Below the pieces are notes generated by a model. It was not told the DNA's origin. It was given only the letters and a program-made list of their open reading frames with translations, and made no database searches. The position numbers were made by a program, and so were the translations under genes. From the NCBI RefSeq assembly GCF_040239565.1, contig NZ_JBEHWS010000002.1, forward strand, positions 62,001-126,000: 64,000 bases of DNA, in the 5' to 3' direction. Below, in pieces: positions 48,787-58,450 of this stretch (positions are counted from its first letter, which is position 1; each line of letters begins with the position of its first letter). Source of the DNA: Fulvimarina sp040239565 (GTDB lineage Bacteria; Pseudomonadota; Alphaproteobacteria; Rhizobiales; Rhizobiaceae).

Positions 48787-49595
48787 TGCAGATATTTCCG
48801 AATGGTGCTGGAGCCGTATTCGGCGATCAGGACGAAACCGATGATGATGAGCAGGATCGCACCGGCATCGTCATATTCGTAGCGGTCGATCGCCGTGTTG
48901 AGCGTCGCGCCGATGCCGCCCGCGCCGACGATGCCGATAACCGAGGACTCGCGGAAATTGATGTCGAGCCGGTAGAGCGACAGGCCGATAAGGCGCGGCA
49001 TCACCTGCGGCTGAACTGCATAATTGACGAGTTGGAACCAGGAGGCGCCCGTCGAGCGGATCGCCTCGGCCTGCCGTGCGTCGATCTCCTCGATATCGTC
49101 TGCGAGGAGTTTGGCGAGGAAGCCGATGGTGGCGAACGAGAGGGTCAGGAAGCCTGCGAAGGGGCCGAATCCGAACATGGCGACGAGGAAGATCGCGATG
49201 ATGATTTCCTGCAGCGCGCGGCTGACGGCGATGATGGAGCGGCAGACATAGTAGACCGGGGCCGGCACGAGATTGCGGGCCGCGCCGATGCCGATCGGCA
49301 CCGAGATGAGGACGCCGACGACCGTGGAGGTCAGCGTCATCGTCAGGCTTTCGGTGAGACCACGCACGATCTCGTTCCATCGGCTGGTGAAGTCCGGCTG
49401 AAGGAAGCCCATGACGAAGCGCTGGCCGCGTTCGAGGCCGATATAAACGCGCTGCCAGTCGACATCGATCGAGAGGGAGGCGAGGATGAGATAGACGAGA
49501 ATACCGCCATAGAGCGCATAGCGCGTGGTGCGGGTCGTGAAGACCTGCGGTGGCCGGCGCCAGGTTGTCGGATAATTCGAGGCGGCCGTTGTCAT
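48783..49595 (-). CDS. phnE: phosphonate ABC transporter permease (first PhnE)
   Basis: A 270-residue permease of the same family as its neighbour; an Asp/Glu-rich coupling loop sits in LADDIEEIDARQAEAIRSTG, and the conserved end is ESSVIGIVGAGGIGATLN. Family helices include TSTVVGVLISVPIGIGAA. The start overlaps the phnC stop by four bases. Two different PhnE proteins make the channel as a heterodimer. Confidence 0.94.
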   Translation of the reverse strand: MTTAASNYPTTWRRPPQVFTTRTTRYALYGGILVYLILASLSIDVDWQRVYIGLERGQRFVMGFLQPDFTSRWNEIVRGLTESLTMTLTSTVVGVLISVPIGIGAARNLVPAPVYYVCRSIIAVSRALQEIIIAIFLVAMFGFGPFAGFLTLSFATIGFLAKLLADDIEEIDARQAEAIRSTGASWFQLVNYAVQPQVMPRLIGLSLYRLDINFRESSVIGIVGAGGIGATLNTAIDRYEYDDAGAILLIIIGFVLIAEYGSSTIRKYLQ

Positions 49596-50410
49596 GCGAT
49601 TTCGGCCATATGCCTGTCGGCCTCGGCGTCGGCCTCCTGCTTCTCCTCGTCATCCTTGCGCATCGTGTTCCAGTCTTCCGCGCCGTAGATCGTCGTCAGC
49701 GCGTTTTCGGTGAGATCATCCGGCGAACCATCGAACACGATCTCGCCGGCTCTGAGGCCGACAATGCGCTGCATGAACTGCTTGGCGAGAGGTACGTCGT
49801 GAATGTTCACAACGGCGGGAAGATCGCGTTCGGCGCAGATTTCGATGAGGAGACGCATGATCTGGCGGCTGGTCTTGGGATCGAGGCTCGCCGTCGGTTC
49901 GTCGACGAGGAGAAGCTCAGGTTCCTGCGCGAGGGCGCGGGCGATGCCGACACGCTGACGCTGGCCGCCGGAGAGGGCATCGGCGCGCTTGTCCACGTGG
50001 TCGATCAGGCCGACGCGGTCGAGAAGCTGGTAGGCCCGCTGGATGTCCTTGCCTGGATAGCGGCGCAGCCAGCTTCGCCAGAAGGAGACATAGCCGAGAC
50101 GGCCGGAGAGAACATTCTCCATGAGCGTCAGGCGCTCGACGAGGGCGTATTCCTGGAAGATCATGCCGATGCGCCGCCGCTGGCGGCGCAGATCGGCGCG
50201 GCTGAGACCCGCAAGGTCAACATCGCCGAGGAATATCGAGCCGGATGTCGGTTCGACAAGCCGGTTGACGCAGCGAATGAGTGTCGATTTTCCGGCGCCG
50301 GAGGGGCCGATGAGGCCGAGGATCTGGCCCTTGGGCACGTCGAGCGAGACGTCGCGCAGGGCCGTGTCGCCGGTCTTGTAGGTTTTGTTGAGCCCTTCGA
50401 TCCGCAGCAT
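49592..50410 (-). CDS. phnC: phosphonate ABC transporter ATP-binding protein
   Basis: A 272-residue ATPase driving phosphonate/phosphite import. Walker A IGPSGAGKSTLIRCV, Q-loop IFQEYALVERLTL, signature DALSGGQRQRVGIARAL, Walker B LLLVDEPTASLD, and the PhnC segment RYPGKDIQRAYQLLDRVG. An acidic tail (EKQEADAEADRHMAEI) is unusual. It is separated from phnD by about 110 bases with a hairpin. No C-P lyase genes are in the window, so the substrate could be phosphite, phosphonates or a phosphate ester. Confidence 0.95.
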   Translation of the reverse strand: MLRIEGLNKTYKTGDTALRDVSLDVPKGQILGLIGPSGAGKSTLIRCVNRLVEPTSGSIFLGDVDLAGLSRADLRRQRRRIGMIFQEYALVERLTLMENVLSGRLGYVSFWRSWLRRYPGKDIQRAYQLLDRVGLIDHVDKRADALSGGQRQRVGIARALAQEPELLLVDEPTASLDPKTSRQIMRLLIEICAERDLPAVVNIHDVPLAKQFMQRIVGLRAGEIVFDGSPDDLTENALTTIYGAEDWNTMRKDDEEKQEADAEADRHMAEIA

Positions 50411-50466
50411 CCGCGATCCCGATATCTCCGCCGACGAAACTTACCGGCCCGGTTGAACATAACGAG

Positions 50467-50494
50467 CCGGCGGACGGATGAACCCGCCCGCCGG
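50467..50494 (-). promoter_or_regulatory. hairpin between phnD and phnC
   Basis: Stem CCGGCGG (50467-50473) with CCGCCGG (50488-50494), no T-run. It may act as an mRNA stabiliser or partial terminator that leaves more phnD message than phnCEE, a common pattern for binding-protein genes. Confidence 0.5.
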
Positions 50495-50517
50495 ACAATC
50501 AGTGCGCGAAACGCGAA

Positions 50518-51465
50518 TTACTGACAGTTATATTCGACGCCGTTGGCCTCGTCGATCTGACGGATGACGGACCAGTCGTCCTTGAAGGTGATCGGGATGA
50601 ACTTGTCTTCGCCGTTCTTGCCGAATTCCTCGGCGAGCGCGGAGCCTTCCCAATCGAAGCTGAAGAACGCTTCCTTGATCTTTTCCTGAAGCTCCGGCTT
50701 CAGATTGTAGACCATGCCGTAACCCGTCGTCGGAAAGGTCTCCGAGGTGTAGACGATCTTGAGCTGATCTTCGTTGACGACATCGCGCTCGATCATGCGA
50801 GCCTTCACCGAATTCGCGATCGCGGCGGCATCGTAATCCTTGTTCGCAACGCCAAGGATCGAGGCGTCATGCGCGCCGGAAAAGGTCGTCTGGAAGTCCT
50901 CGCCAGCATTCAAGTCGAACTCCGACTTGAGGATCGCGGAGGGGGCCTTGAAGCCGGAATTCGAGCTTTCGGAGGTGAAGGCGACCGTCTTGCCCGCGAG
51001 GTCGGCCGGCTTTTCGATGCCGGAATCCGGATAGGTGATGATCTCCATCTCGTAGCCGAAGGAGCCGTCCTCGGACGCCATGATGGTGAAGGGACGGAAG
51101 CCGGCGCAGGCGACGGCGAGCGGGTTGCCGCCGGTGTTCACGCCCGCAATGTGCAGGCGGCCGGCGCGCATCGCCTCGATCTGCGCGGCGTTGGACTGAA
51201 CCGGAAAGAACTGAACGTCCTTGCCCGTCGCCTCGGCGAGATGATCGAGAAAGCCGGCCCAGGCCTCCTGATAGACCGCCGGATCCTCGACCGGCGTATA
51301 GGAGAAGATCAGCGTATCGGGATCGATTTGTTCCGATGCGTCTTCCGGAATATCCGCGATCAGATCGCCGTCCTGATCCTGATACCGATCACTCAACGTG
51401 AAATCAGCGTGCGCCGGATAGGCGAGTGTGACAGCCGCGATCGCCGCGATGGCTAGCGTTTTCAT
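50518..51465 (-). CDS. phnD: phosphonate/phosphite ABC transporter binding protein
   Basis: A 315-residue periplasmic protein. The signal peptide MKTLAIAAIAAVTLAYPAHA is cleaved before DFTLSD. Family features: the N-lobe strand LIFSYTPVEDPAVYQEAW, MRAGRLHIAGVNTGGNPLAV, KTVAFTSESSNSGFKAP, and the ligand loop FSGAHDASILGVANKDYD. It is the first gene of the phnDCEE operon. The start at MKTLAIA is six codons inside the longest frame and gives a standard signal peptide. Confidence 0.95.
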   Translation of the reverse strand: MKTLAIAAIAAVTLAYPAHADFTLSDRYQDQDGDLIADIPEDASEQIDPDTLIFSYTPVEDPAVYQEAWAGFLDHLAEATGKDVQFFPVQSNAAQIEAMRAGRLHIAGVNTGGNPLAVACAGFRPFTIMASEDGSFGYEMEIITYPDSGIEKPADLAGKTVAFTSESSNSGFKAPSAILKSEFDLNAGEDFQTTFSGAHDASILGVANKDYDAAAIANSVKARMIERDVVNEDQLKIVYTSETFPTTGYGMVYNLKPELQEKIKEAFFSFDWEGSALAEEFGKNGEDKFIPITFKDDWSVIRQIDEANGVEYNCQ

Positions 51466-51762
51466 GGTTTCTCCCATTTTCATTCAAACCGCGCCGTCAC
51501 CTAACGATGCCGTATGACACCACTGTAACAGTTTGGCCTCCCACGAAATCAGATAGCATTGTCGGGAAGCGGAGTCAGCATCGCGGGGCGAGCATGGCGC
51601 CGGCGCGCCGTTTCACAAGCGAATTTGGGCCGTGGAATCGATGGGAAGCCAGTGGAGACCGGAATGTCTTTATCCGGACGAATCGGCGGCGAACCCATGC
51701 AAACCGGTTGACTTCCGCCGGCCAAACTTGTTGGCCTTGTCGCCATGTGAGGGAGTTCGAGA

Positions 51763-52335
51763 ATGGCGGGCAAGTCAAGCCGGGAGGTCGAGGATGGCCG
51801 AAAGCATCTGGTTCAATGCCTGGGCCAGATCGCAGTCGGCGACAAGGCCGCGCTGAAAGAGCTTTATGATCGCACGCAGGCGAAGCTTTTCGGAATTGCC
51901 CTGCGTATCTTGAACGACCGGCGGGAAGCCGAAGACGTTCTTCAGGACGTCTATCTTTCGGTCTGGATGAAGGCCGCCGATTTCGACCCCGGCCGCGCGA
52001 GTCCGATCACCTGGCTCGCGACGATCGCGCGAAATCGCTCGATCGACCGCGTCCGGCAGATCGGCCGACGCGACGAGAAAGACATCGACACGGCTCCCGA
52101 CGTCGCAGACGATACGCCCGACGCATTCGCTCAATTGAGCGCGGAGGACGATCGAAAGCGGCTGGATTCGTGCCTCGAAGAACTCGACGAGAGGACGGGC
52201 CAAGCCATTCGCACCGCGTTCTTTGGTGGACGGACCTACCAAGAGCTCGCGGATAAAGCCGAGGTTCCCCTCGGCACCATGAAGAGTCTCATCAGGCGCG
52301 GCCTGATCAAGCTGAAAGGATGTCTCTCCCAATGA
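51763..52335 (+). CDS. ECF sigma factor
   Basis: A 190-residue sigma-70 family factor of the extracytoplasmic-function type. Region 2: RILNDRREAEDVLQDVYLSV and PITWLATIARNRSIDRVR. Region 4: GRTYQELADKAEVPLGTMKS, LIRRGLIKLKG. No region 1 or 3. It is translationally coupled to an RskA-type anti-sigma gene (ATGA overlap), which would hold it inactive at the membrane. The signal that releases it is unknown. Confidence 0.92.
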   Translation: MAGKSSREVEDGRKHLVQCLGQIAVGDKAALKELYDRTQAKLFGIALRILNDRREAEDVLQDVYLSVWMKAADFDPGRASPITWLATIARNRSIDRVRQIGRRDEKDIDTAPDVADDTPDAFAQLSAEDDRKRLDSCLEELDERTGQAIRTAFFGGRTYQELADKAEVPLGTMKSLIRRGLIKLKGCLSQ

Positions 52336-53093
52336 GCGACACTCAGGATCAGCCGGAGGCAAGACCGGATGTGGCGGCGGAGTACGTCGTCGGCGTTCTC
52401 AATGGTGCCGAACGACGCGAAGCCGAACGCCGGATGCGCGAAGACGGCGCGTTCGCCTCCAGCGTCGTCTGGTGGGAGAACCGGCTCGCGCCGCTGATTT
52501 CCGAAATCCGCAGCGTCGAGGCCTCCTCCGTCGTGTGGGATCGGATCAGCGCCGATATCGACCGGATCGCGCGGGTGAGTGCCACCTATCGGGCCCGGTC
52601 CGAGCAGTCGACCAAGAAGAAATCAAAGGGTCTTGGCGGGGTTTCGCCGATCTGGCGCACGCTGGCAGGTGCAAGCTCACTACTGGCCGTGGGCGCGCTT
52701 GCCGCGCTGGCGATCCTCGTTCCACCGCAGGAATTTGGACCCGGCACGCCGGGAGACCAGACGACCCTCGCCGCGCGCCTCGCTTCCGATGCGGGCGAGA
52801 CCATCTTCACGGTGGTCGTCGATCTCGAAAGCCGGACCGCGACGCTCGTTCCTGTCGACGGCATTAGCGATCAGGACCGCGTCCCAGAGCTGTGGCTGCT
52901 CGAGCAGCAGGCTACAGAACCCCGTTCTCTCGGCTTGATCCAAGCTGGCGAGCCGCTGACCCTTCAGCTTCAGGAGATCGGCGAGAACGCCATTGGCGGA
53001 ACCGTCGAAATTTCGCTCGAACCTCCGGGCGGTTCGCCGACCGGTCTTCCCACGGGCCCTGTCGTCGCCATCGGCTCGCTCGACCGAATCTGA
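52332..53093 (+). CDS. RskA-type anti-sigma factor
   Basis: A 253-residue protein. The cytoplasmic N-terminal part AAEYVVGVLNGAERREAER is the anti-sigma (zinc-lacking) domain. One membrane helix lies near residue 120 (ASSLLAVGALAALAILVPP). The periplasmic C-terminal part VFTVVVDLES...ELWLLEQQATEPRSLG is the RskA domain. It is coupled to the ECF sigma gene upstream. In Mycobacterium RskA responds to redox or envelope stress by proteolysis. Confidence 0.92.
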   Translation: MSDTQDQPEARPDVAAEYVVGVLNGAERREAERRMREDGAFASSVVWWENRLAPLISEIRSVEASSVVWDRISADIDRIARVSATYRARSEQSTKKKSKGLGGVSPIWRTLAGASSLLAVGALAALAILVPPQEFGPGTPGDQTTLAARLASDAGETIFTVVVDLESRTATLVPVDGISDQDRVPELWLLEQQATEPRSLGLIQAGEPLTLQLQEIGENAIGGTVEISLEPPGGSPTGLPTGPVVAIGSLDRI

Positions 53094-53329
53094 TCGGCAC
53101 GAGGACCTTCGCTCGCACCGCATGCCGATCGAGCTATTCAAGGTCCTTGTGCTCCGGGTTCGAGACGGCGTCTGAATCTCGCGCTTCTTCCGAACGTTAC
53201 GCGAAAATTTTCGCACAGCACGCCTCGCTCGCGGGCTTCGTGCCGCTATGCTTTGGATAAGAAAACACCCGCAAAGGGTTGAGCCGGTCTTGGGTAGGCG
53301 GCCGGCAAAGCGTTGGGAGGCGCTGCGAC

Positions 53330-54634
53330 ATGAAAGAGAAGACGCCCTTTTTCTATTCGGGGATGACCGTTCCCTTCGTTCTCCTCGTCACCTGCTTCGC
53401 CGCCTGGGGCATCGCGGCGAACATGACCGATCCACTGGTCAACGTCTTCTCGAAGATCTTCTCCATGTCTGCGCTGCAATCGGCCTTCGTGCAGTTCGCC
53501 TATTACGGCGCCTATTTTCTGCTCGCCCTCCCCGCAGCCTTCATTACGAGGCGCTATTCGTACAAGACCGGCGTTCTCGTCGGGCTCGGGCTCGCGGCGG
53601 TAGGGGCATTCATGTTCTATCCGGCGAGCATCTGGATGACATACGGTCCGTTTCTTGCAGCCCTTTTCGTGCTGGCGGCCGGGCTTTCGGTGCTGGAGAC
53701 GTCGGCCAACCCCTTCGTCATCGCCATGGGGCCGGAGGAGAACTCCACCCGGCGGCTGAACTTTGCCCAGTCCTTCAATCCGGTCGGCACCAATATCGGC
53801 GTTCTTCTCGCCGCGACGCTCATCCTGCCGCAGCTCAATCCGGCGAGCCAGTCGGAACGGGCGGAGATGGCGCCTGAACGGCTCGAACAGATTCAGCAGG
53901 CCGAACTCAGCGCCGTGATGACGCCCTATGTGGGCATGGCCTGCCTGCTCGTTCTCATCTGGATCGGCATCGCGCTTTCGAAGGTGCCGAAGACGCGCGA
54001 CGACGAGGCCGGCATCTCGACCCTCGATTTCAGGCCAACCATCAAGCGGCTGATGAAAAACCGGCATTATCGCTTCGGCGTCATCGCCCAATTCTTCAAC
54101 GTCGCGGCCCAGACCTGCACCTGGACCTTCACGATACAGTATTCCCAGGCGGCGATCGGTGCGAGCGAGTCCGAAGGCGGGGCCTGGCTTCAGGCGAGCC
54201 TCATCGTCTTCCTGATCTCGCGCTTCGTCATGACCTATCTCCTGGGTTTCTTCCGGCCGTCCCTGCTACTCTCGGCGATGGCCGTGCTGGGCGTGGTCCT
54301 GTGCCTCTATGCCGTACTCGTGCCGAATCTCAGCGGCGTCATCGCGGTGATCGGGCTCTCGCTCTGCCTGTCGCTGATGTTCCCGACGATCTACGGCATC
54401 GCGCTCGAAGGCCTTGGCGAAGATACCAAGTTCGGCGCGGCGGGGCTCGTCATGGCCATTCTCGGCGGGGCGCTTCTGCCGCTCGTCCACGGCGCGACGA
54501 TGGACGCCTTCGGCGCGACGACCGCCTATATCGTGCCGGCGGTCTGCTTTGCGCTCGTGGCGGCATACGGCATCTTCGATCTATCGGTCAGCCGACGGAA
54601 GCACGGAGGTCGTGTCTTAGGCACAGAAGGATGA
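53330..54634 (+). CDS. fucP: sugar MFS transporter, L-fucose permease type
   Basis: A 434-residue protein with 12 predicted helices of the FucP (fucose:H+ symport) group. Motifs: AAWGIAANMTDPLVNVFS at helix 1, QFAYYGAYFLLALPAAF, LETSANPFVIAMGPEENS, RLNFAQSFNPVGTNIGVLL and IYGIALEGLGEDTKFGAAG. The RBS GGGAGG is seven bases upstream. A hairpin follows the stop. The next but one gene is an SDR with strong likeness to Caulobacter D-xylose dehydrogenase, which suggests a joint role in sugar use, although the genes are convergent. Confidence 0.9.
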   Translation: MKEKTPFFYSGMTVPFVLLVTCFAAWGIAANMTDPLVNVFSKIFSMSALQSAFVQFAYYGAYFLLALPAAFITRRYSYKTGVLVGLGLAAVGAFMFYPASIWMTYGPFLAALFVLAAGLSVLETSANPFVIAMGPEENSTRRLNFAQSFNPVGTNIGVLLAATLILPQLNPASQSERAEMAPERLEQIQQAELSAVMTPYVGMACLLVLIWIGIALSKVPKTRDDEAGISTLDFRPTIKRLMKNRHYRFGVIAQFFNVAAQTCTWTFTIQYSQAAIGASESEGGAWLQASLIVFLISRFVMTYLLGFFRPSLLLSAMAVLGVVLCLYAVLVPNLSGVIAVIGLSLCLSLMFPTIYGIALEGLGEDTKFGAAGLVMAILGGALLPLVHGATMDAFGATTAYIVPAVCFALVAAYGIFDLSVSRRKHGGRVLGTEG

Positions 54635-54650
54635 AGCTTGCGTGAAACGA

Positions 54651-54670
54651 CCCATGCATTGAGGCATGGG
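54651..54670 (+). terminator. hairpin after the permease gene
   Basis: CCCATGC (54651-54657) with GCATGGG (54664-54670), loop ATTGAG. A weak candidate; no T-run follows. Confidence 0.4.
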
Positions 54671-54759
54671 CGATTCCCATCTCGGCGAATTGTGGTCTGG
54701 TGCGCTCAGCGTCATATTGCGGTGCAACAGAGACAGAAAGCCAGCAATGGAGACCACCG

Positions 54760-54900
54760 ATGCTCACGAGCTTTACCGCAATAGACCACAACAAGCTGAA
54801 GCAGATCGACGAGAACGCTGATCGCCTCTCCGGCGAACCGAGAACCCGCATCCGCTTCTCGCTTCTTCCGCACCGGATCGCGGCGCGCAACGCACGCTGA
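54760..54900 (+). CDS. possible 46-residue small protein
   Basis: Preceded by GGAGA about 6 bases before the ATG. The sequence MLTSFTAIDHNKLKQIDE and the basic end RFSLLPHRIAARNAR read like a small basic protein, but no family is recognised. It lies between the permease and the SDR gene. Confidence 0.4.
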   Translation: MLTSFTAIDHNKLKQIDENADRLSGEPRTRIRFSLLPHRIAARNAR

Positions 54901-54941
54901 TGAAGCACATCGGCTGAGATTTCCGGCCGATACGCGTAAGA

Positions 54942-55694
54942 TCAGATCGATCCGGCTTCGACCATATAGTTGTTGGCCGTGCACATCGCCGCATCGTCCG
55001 ATGCGAGGAAAAGCACCATTCGCGCCACGAAGACCGGCTCGATGAGATCGGGCAGGCATTGGTTCTTCCGATGGGCCTCGATGGCATCCTCCGTGACCCA
55101 GAGCTCCTTTTGGCGCTCGGTCATGATCCAGCCCGGCACGACGGTGTTCACACGGATGCGGTGAGGACCGAGATCACGCGCAAACGCGCGGGTCATGCCG
55201 TGAACGCCGGCTTTCGCGGTCGTATAGACCGGCATGCCGCCGGCTTTTTCCCACCAGGAATTCGAGCCCATATTGACGATCGAGCCCTTGCCGGCCTCGA
55301 TCATATGCGGCGCTACGGCCTGCGTCGCAAAGAACATATGCCGGATATTCGTCGCGATGCGCTCGTCGTAATAGTCCGGCGTCACGTCCTTCCAGTCGTG
55401 GCGGTCGTCGCGGGCGGCGTTGTTGACGAGGACGGACGGGGTGCCGATGCGATCGATCAGAGCATCGAGCGCCGGTTTGATGGAGGCAGCGTCGCGCAGA
55501 TCGCAGAAGGCGAACTCGACTGACGACCCGAGTTCCGCCGCAAGCGCTTCACCGCCCTCCCGATCGAAATCGAGAAAGCCGACCTTGCTTCCCTGATCGG
55601 CGAAGGCCCGCACGATCTCGGCGCCGATACCGGACGCACCACCCGAAACAAGGACGGCCGCGCCTTCGAGGCTCGGATACTTAGCGAATTTCAT
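54942..55694 (-). CDS. SDR oxidoreductase, xylose/fucose dehydrogenase-like
   Basis: A 250-residue NAD(P)-dependent short-chain dehydrogenase. NAD motif LVSGGASGIGAEIVRAF, the Asp after the second strand (FLDFDREGG) favouring NAD, NNAARDDRHDW, and the catalytic YTTAKAGVHGMTRAFARD preceded by NMGSNSWW. The pattern DDRHDWKDVTPDYYDERI and CLPDLIEPVFVARMVLFLAS closely resembles Caulobacter D-xylose 1-dehydrogenase (XylB); L-fucose or arabinose are alternatives. The FucP-like permease nearby supports a sugar substrate. The start at MKFAKYPSLEG is well inside the longest frame. Confidence 0.85.
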   Translation of the reverse strand: MKFAKYPSLEGAAVLVSGGASGIGAEIVRAFADQGSKVGFLDFDREGGEALAAELGSSVEFAFCDLRDAASIKPALDALIDRIGTPSVLVNNAARDDRHDWKDVTPDYYDERIATNIRHMFFATQAVAPHMIEAGKGSIVNMGSNSWWEKAGGMPVYTTAKAGVHGMTRAFARDLGPHRIRVNTVVPGWIMTERQKELWVTEDAIEAHRKNQCLPDLIEPVFVARMVLFLASDDAAMCTANNYMVEAGSI

Positions 55695-55830
55695 CGGACT
55701 TCCCCCATGCCGGCGCCGGTCGAGCAATTCGAGCGACGCGAAGGGTTCTATCGGACGAAGCCGCGTTTCGTCCATCGCATGAACGACGCTGTTGTCGAAG
55801 GTGAGAAGCCGGACCGGCCGCTCGCACTGC

Positions 55831-58110
55831 CTACATTCCGAAAATGCTCTCCAGCAGGGACGGATTGCGCACCCGGCCCTGAACGCTGACGCCCGGAGGC
55901 GGAGGTGTATCGAACACCCGGCCGCGACCATCGGCCGTCCGCTGGCCTCCTCCGACATCTTCCGGCGGAATCTGACCGGCCGGCGCATAGTACGGATCGC
56001 CGTTCGGGTCCATGGACGGATCGTAGAAGCCACCGTTGGATCCGTCGGCCACCAGCGGCTGCTGCGGTCCGCCGATCTCGTAGCCACCCGGCAACGGGGA
56101 CGCGGGAATACCCTCGTGAGCGGCGGTCATGAATTTTTTCCACGCCTCGGCCGGCAATGAACCACCGGTGACCTGACGCATCTTCGCGCCGTTGTCGTTG
56201 CCGAGCCAGACGCCGGCCGTCAGGTTCGAGGTGTAGCCGACGAACCAGGCGTCCTTGTAATCGTTCGTCGTCCCGGTCTTTCCGCCCGCTTGCCAGCCAT
56301 CGAGCTGCGCACGGCGCGCCGTGCCGCTATTGACGACGCCCGAGAGCATCGCGTTCATCATCGCCACCGTATCGGGATCGACGATGACCGGCGGGACCTC
56401 CGCGCCGCGCTCCCAGATGATCTTTCCGTCTTCGCTCGTCACGCGATTGACGAGGTGTGGCTTGGCCTCGTAGCCGCCGTTCGAATAGGGCACGAAGGCG
56501 TCCGTGAGCTCCAGTAGAGAGACTTCAGACGTGCCGAGCGCGATCGCGGCGTTATCGGTGATCTCCGACTTGATGCCCATGCGGTTGGCGGTTTCGATGA
56601 CCGAGGCTGGGCCGACGGCGTCGATCAGCTGCGCGGCGATAGTGTTAAGCGATTTCTGGAGAGCGACCGCGAGCGTCACGGGACCACGATATTTGTTGTC
56701 GTAGTTCGACGGCGTCCAGTTGCCGATCTTCACCGGCGCGTCGTTGAGGACGGTCTCCGGCCGCCATCCCTGCTCCATCGCCGTCTGGTAGACGAACGGC
56801 TTGAAGGAGGAACCCGGCTGGCGGCGCGCCTGGAAGGCACGGTTGTACTGGCTTTGCGAATAATCGACGCCACCGACCAACGCACGGATCGCGCCAGTGC
56901 CGTCGATCGCAACGAGCGCGCCCTGCGAGACGTTCTGGGTTGCGCCGTTGACGGTCTCCTTGATGACCTTCTCGGCGGCCTTTTCCAGATTGAGATCGAT
57001 CGTCGTTTCGACGATCACGTCTTCCTTCACTTCGCCGATGAGGTCTTTCAGGTCGTCCATCACAACGTCGGCGGCATAGTTCTCCGCGCCGCTCCAGAAG
57101 CTCTTGGCCTTGGTCGGCTCTTCGGCCTTCGCGGATTTGTATTCCGCCTCCGTGATGAAGTTTTCCTGGCGCATCGCGGCAAGCACCACGTCCGCCCGCT
57201 CCTTGGCCGCTTCCGCATCCCGCGCCGGGGAGAGGCGCGAGGGCGCCTTGAGAAGCCCTGCGAGAAGCGCCGCTTCGTGAAGATCGACCTCCGCCGCACT
57301 CTTGTTGAAGTATCGCCGAGCAGCCGCCTCGACACCGGTCGCGCCGGAGCCGAAATAGACCCGGTTGAGATACATCTCCATGATCTGGTCTTTGGTGAAC
57401 TTATGCTCGAGCCAGACGGACAGAATGGCTTCCTGTATCTTGCGCTGGAGCGACTGTTCGGGGCTGAGGAAGATGTTCTTGGCAAGCTGCTGGGTGAGCG
57501 TGGAGCCGCCCTGCACCGTGGCACCCGCCTGATAGTTCTCGACCGCGGCGCGCGCGATACCGATCGGATCGACGCCGAAATGCTCGTAGAAACGGCGGTC
57601 CTCGATTGCCATCACCGCCTGCGGAATCCACGGGCTCATCTCGTCGAGAGCCACTTCCTTGCCGCCCGTCAGGCCGCGATTGGCGATCATGCGCCCATCG
57701 ACAGAGACGATCTTGACGTTGGGCGGCCGGTCAGGGATCGCCCAGGCCTCGTTCGGGAGCTTGACCGCGAAGTAGCCGAGCAGGACGGCAAGGCCGAGCG
57801 CGCCCCAGACGGCGAGCGTAAAGGTCATCTTGACGAGATGGCCGAAGAACGACCGTCTGCGCCGACCGTTGCCTCCGCCGCTATTGCCTCCGCCGCCCGA
57901 ACCGGAGCGGCTAGCCTTGGGATTCGACCGGCCGAAGCCGAAGAAGGAACGGCGCTGCTTGGGGGCGGGCTTGGATTTCTTGCGCGCGCGGTCGTTCGCG
58001 GCCATCGGCACGGCGCGATCGTCCGCGGTCACACGGAAATCGTCGCCGTTCTGTTTTTCGAAACCGCCATCGAAACTCGGTTCGATCCGTTCCTGCCGTT
58101 TGGCCGCCAT
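55831..58110 (-). CDS. mrcA: penicillin-binding protein 1A (bifunctional)
   Basis: A 759-residue class A PBP making peptidoglycan strands and cross-links. A cytoplasmic Gly/Arg/Ser-rich N-terminus, one membrane helix (TLAVWGALGLAVLLGYF). Transglycosylase: MAIEDRRFYEHFGVDPIG, GGSTLTQQLAKNIFLS. Transpeptidase: SxxK in RQPGSSFKPFVYQ, SxN in LQKSLNTIAAQL, KTG in GGKTGTTNDYKDAW. The tail is Pro/Gly/Asp rich. It is a monocistronic gene; the SDR gene after it is on the same strand but unrelated. Confidence 0.95.
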   Translation of the reverse strand: MAAKRQERIEPSFDGGFEKQNGDDFRVTADDRAVPMAANDRARKKSKPAPKQRRSFFGFGRSNPKASRSGSGGGGNSGGGNGRRRRSFFGHLVKMTFTLAVWGALGLAVLLGYFAVKLPNEAWAIPDRPPNVKIVSVDGRMIANRGLTGGKEVALDEMSPWIPQAVMAIEDRRFYEHFGVDPIGIARAAVENYQAGATVQGGSTLTQQLAKNIFLSPEQSLQRKIQEAILSVWLEHKFTKDQIMEMYLNRVYFGSGATGVEAAARRYFNKSAAEVDLHEAALLAGLLKAPSRLSPARDAEAAKERADVVLAAMRQENFITEAEYKSAKAEEPTKAKSFWSGAENYAADVVMDDLKDLIGEVKEDVIVETTIDLNLEKAAEKVIKETVNGATQNVSQGALVAIDGTGAIRALVGGVDYSQSQYNRAFQARRQPGSSFKPFVYQTAMEQGWRPETVLNDAPVKIGNWTPSNYDNKYRGPVTLAVALQKSLNTIAAQLIDAVGPASVIETANRMGIKSEITDNAAIALGTSEVSLLELTDAFVPYSNGGYEAKPHLVNRVTSEDGKIIWERGAEVPPVIVDPDTVAMMNAMLSGVVNSGTARRAQLDGWQAGGKTGTTNDYKDAWFVGYTSNLTAGVWLGNDNGAKMRQVTGGSLPAEAWKKFMTAAHEGIPASPLPGGYEIGGPQQPLVADGSNGGFYDPSMDPNGDPYYAPAGQIPPEDVGGGQRTADGRGRVFDTPPPPGVSVQGRVRNPSLLESIFGM

Positions 58111-58450
58111 CAGCGTGGCCCCCACTTCTCAATCGATGCGATACTGCTTACCGTTCCAACCGGTGCACGGACCTTGAGACGCGTTGCGCCGGCCCGATCG
58201 CTTCCCCTCGTCCACCCTTCGCAGCGAGACGGGGTTTTCCGTTCGATGCGCCCCTGAGGCGGACGCTTTCCTTTCCAAACTTTAAATGCGGCGATTTAAC
58301 GGGACCTGAACCAAATGTGGCACGCAGGGCCACATTGGGGCGGTCTTCCCTCTCTTGCTGTCCATGAATTTCGAACGCTGTTGCGCCGCAACCTTATTGG
58401 AAGCGAGGGGTTCGACTCAGCGAATTCAGTGTCGGAATATTGGAGCGAGC

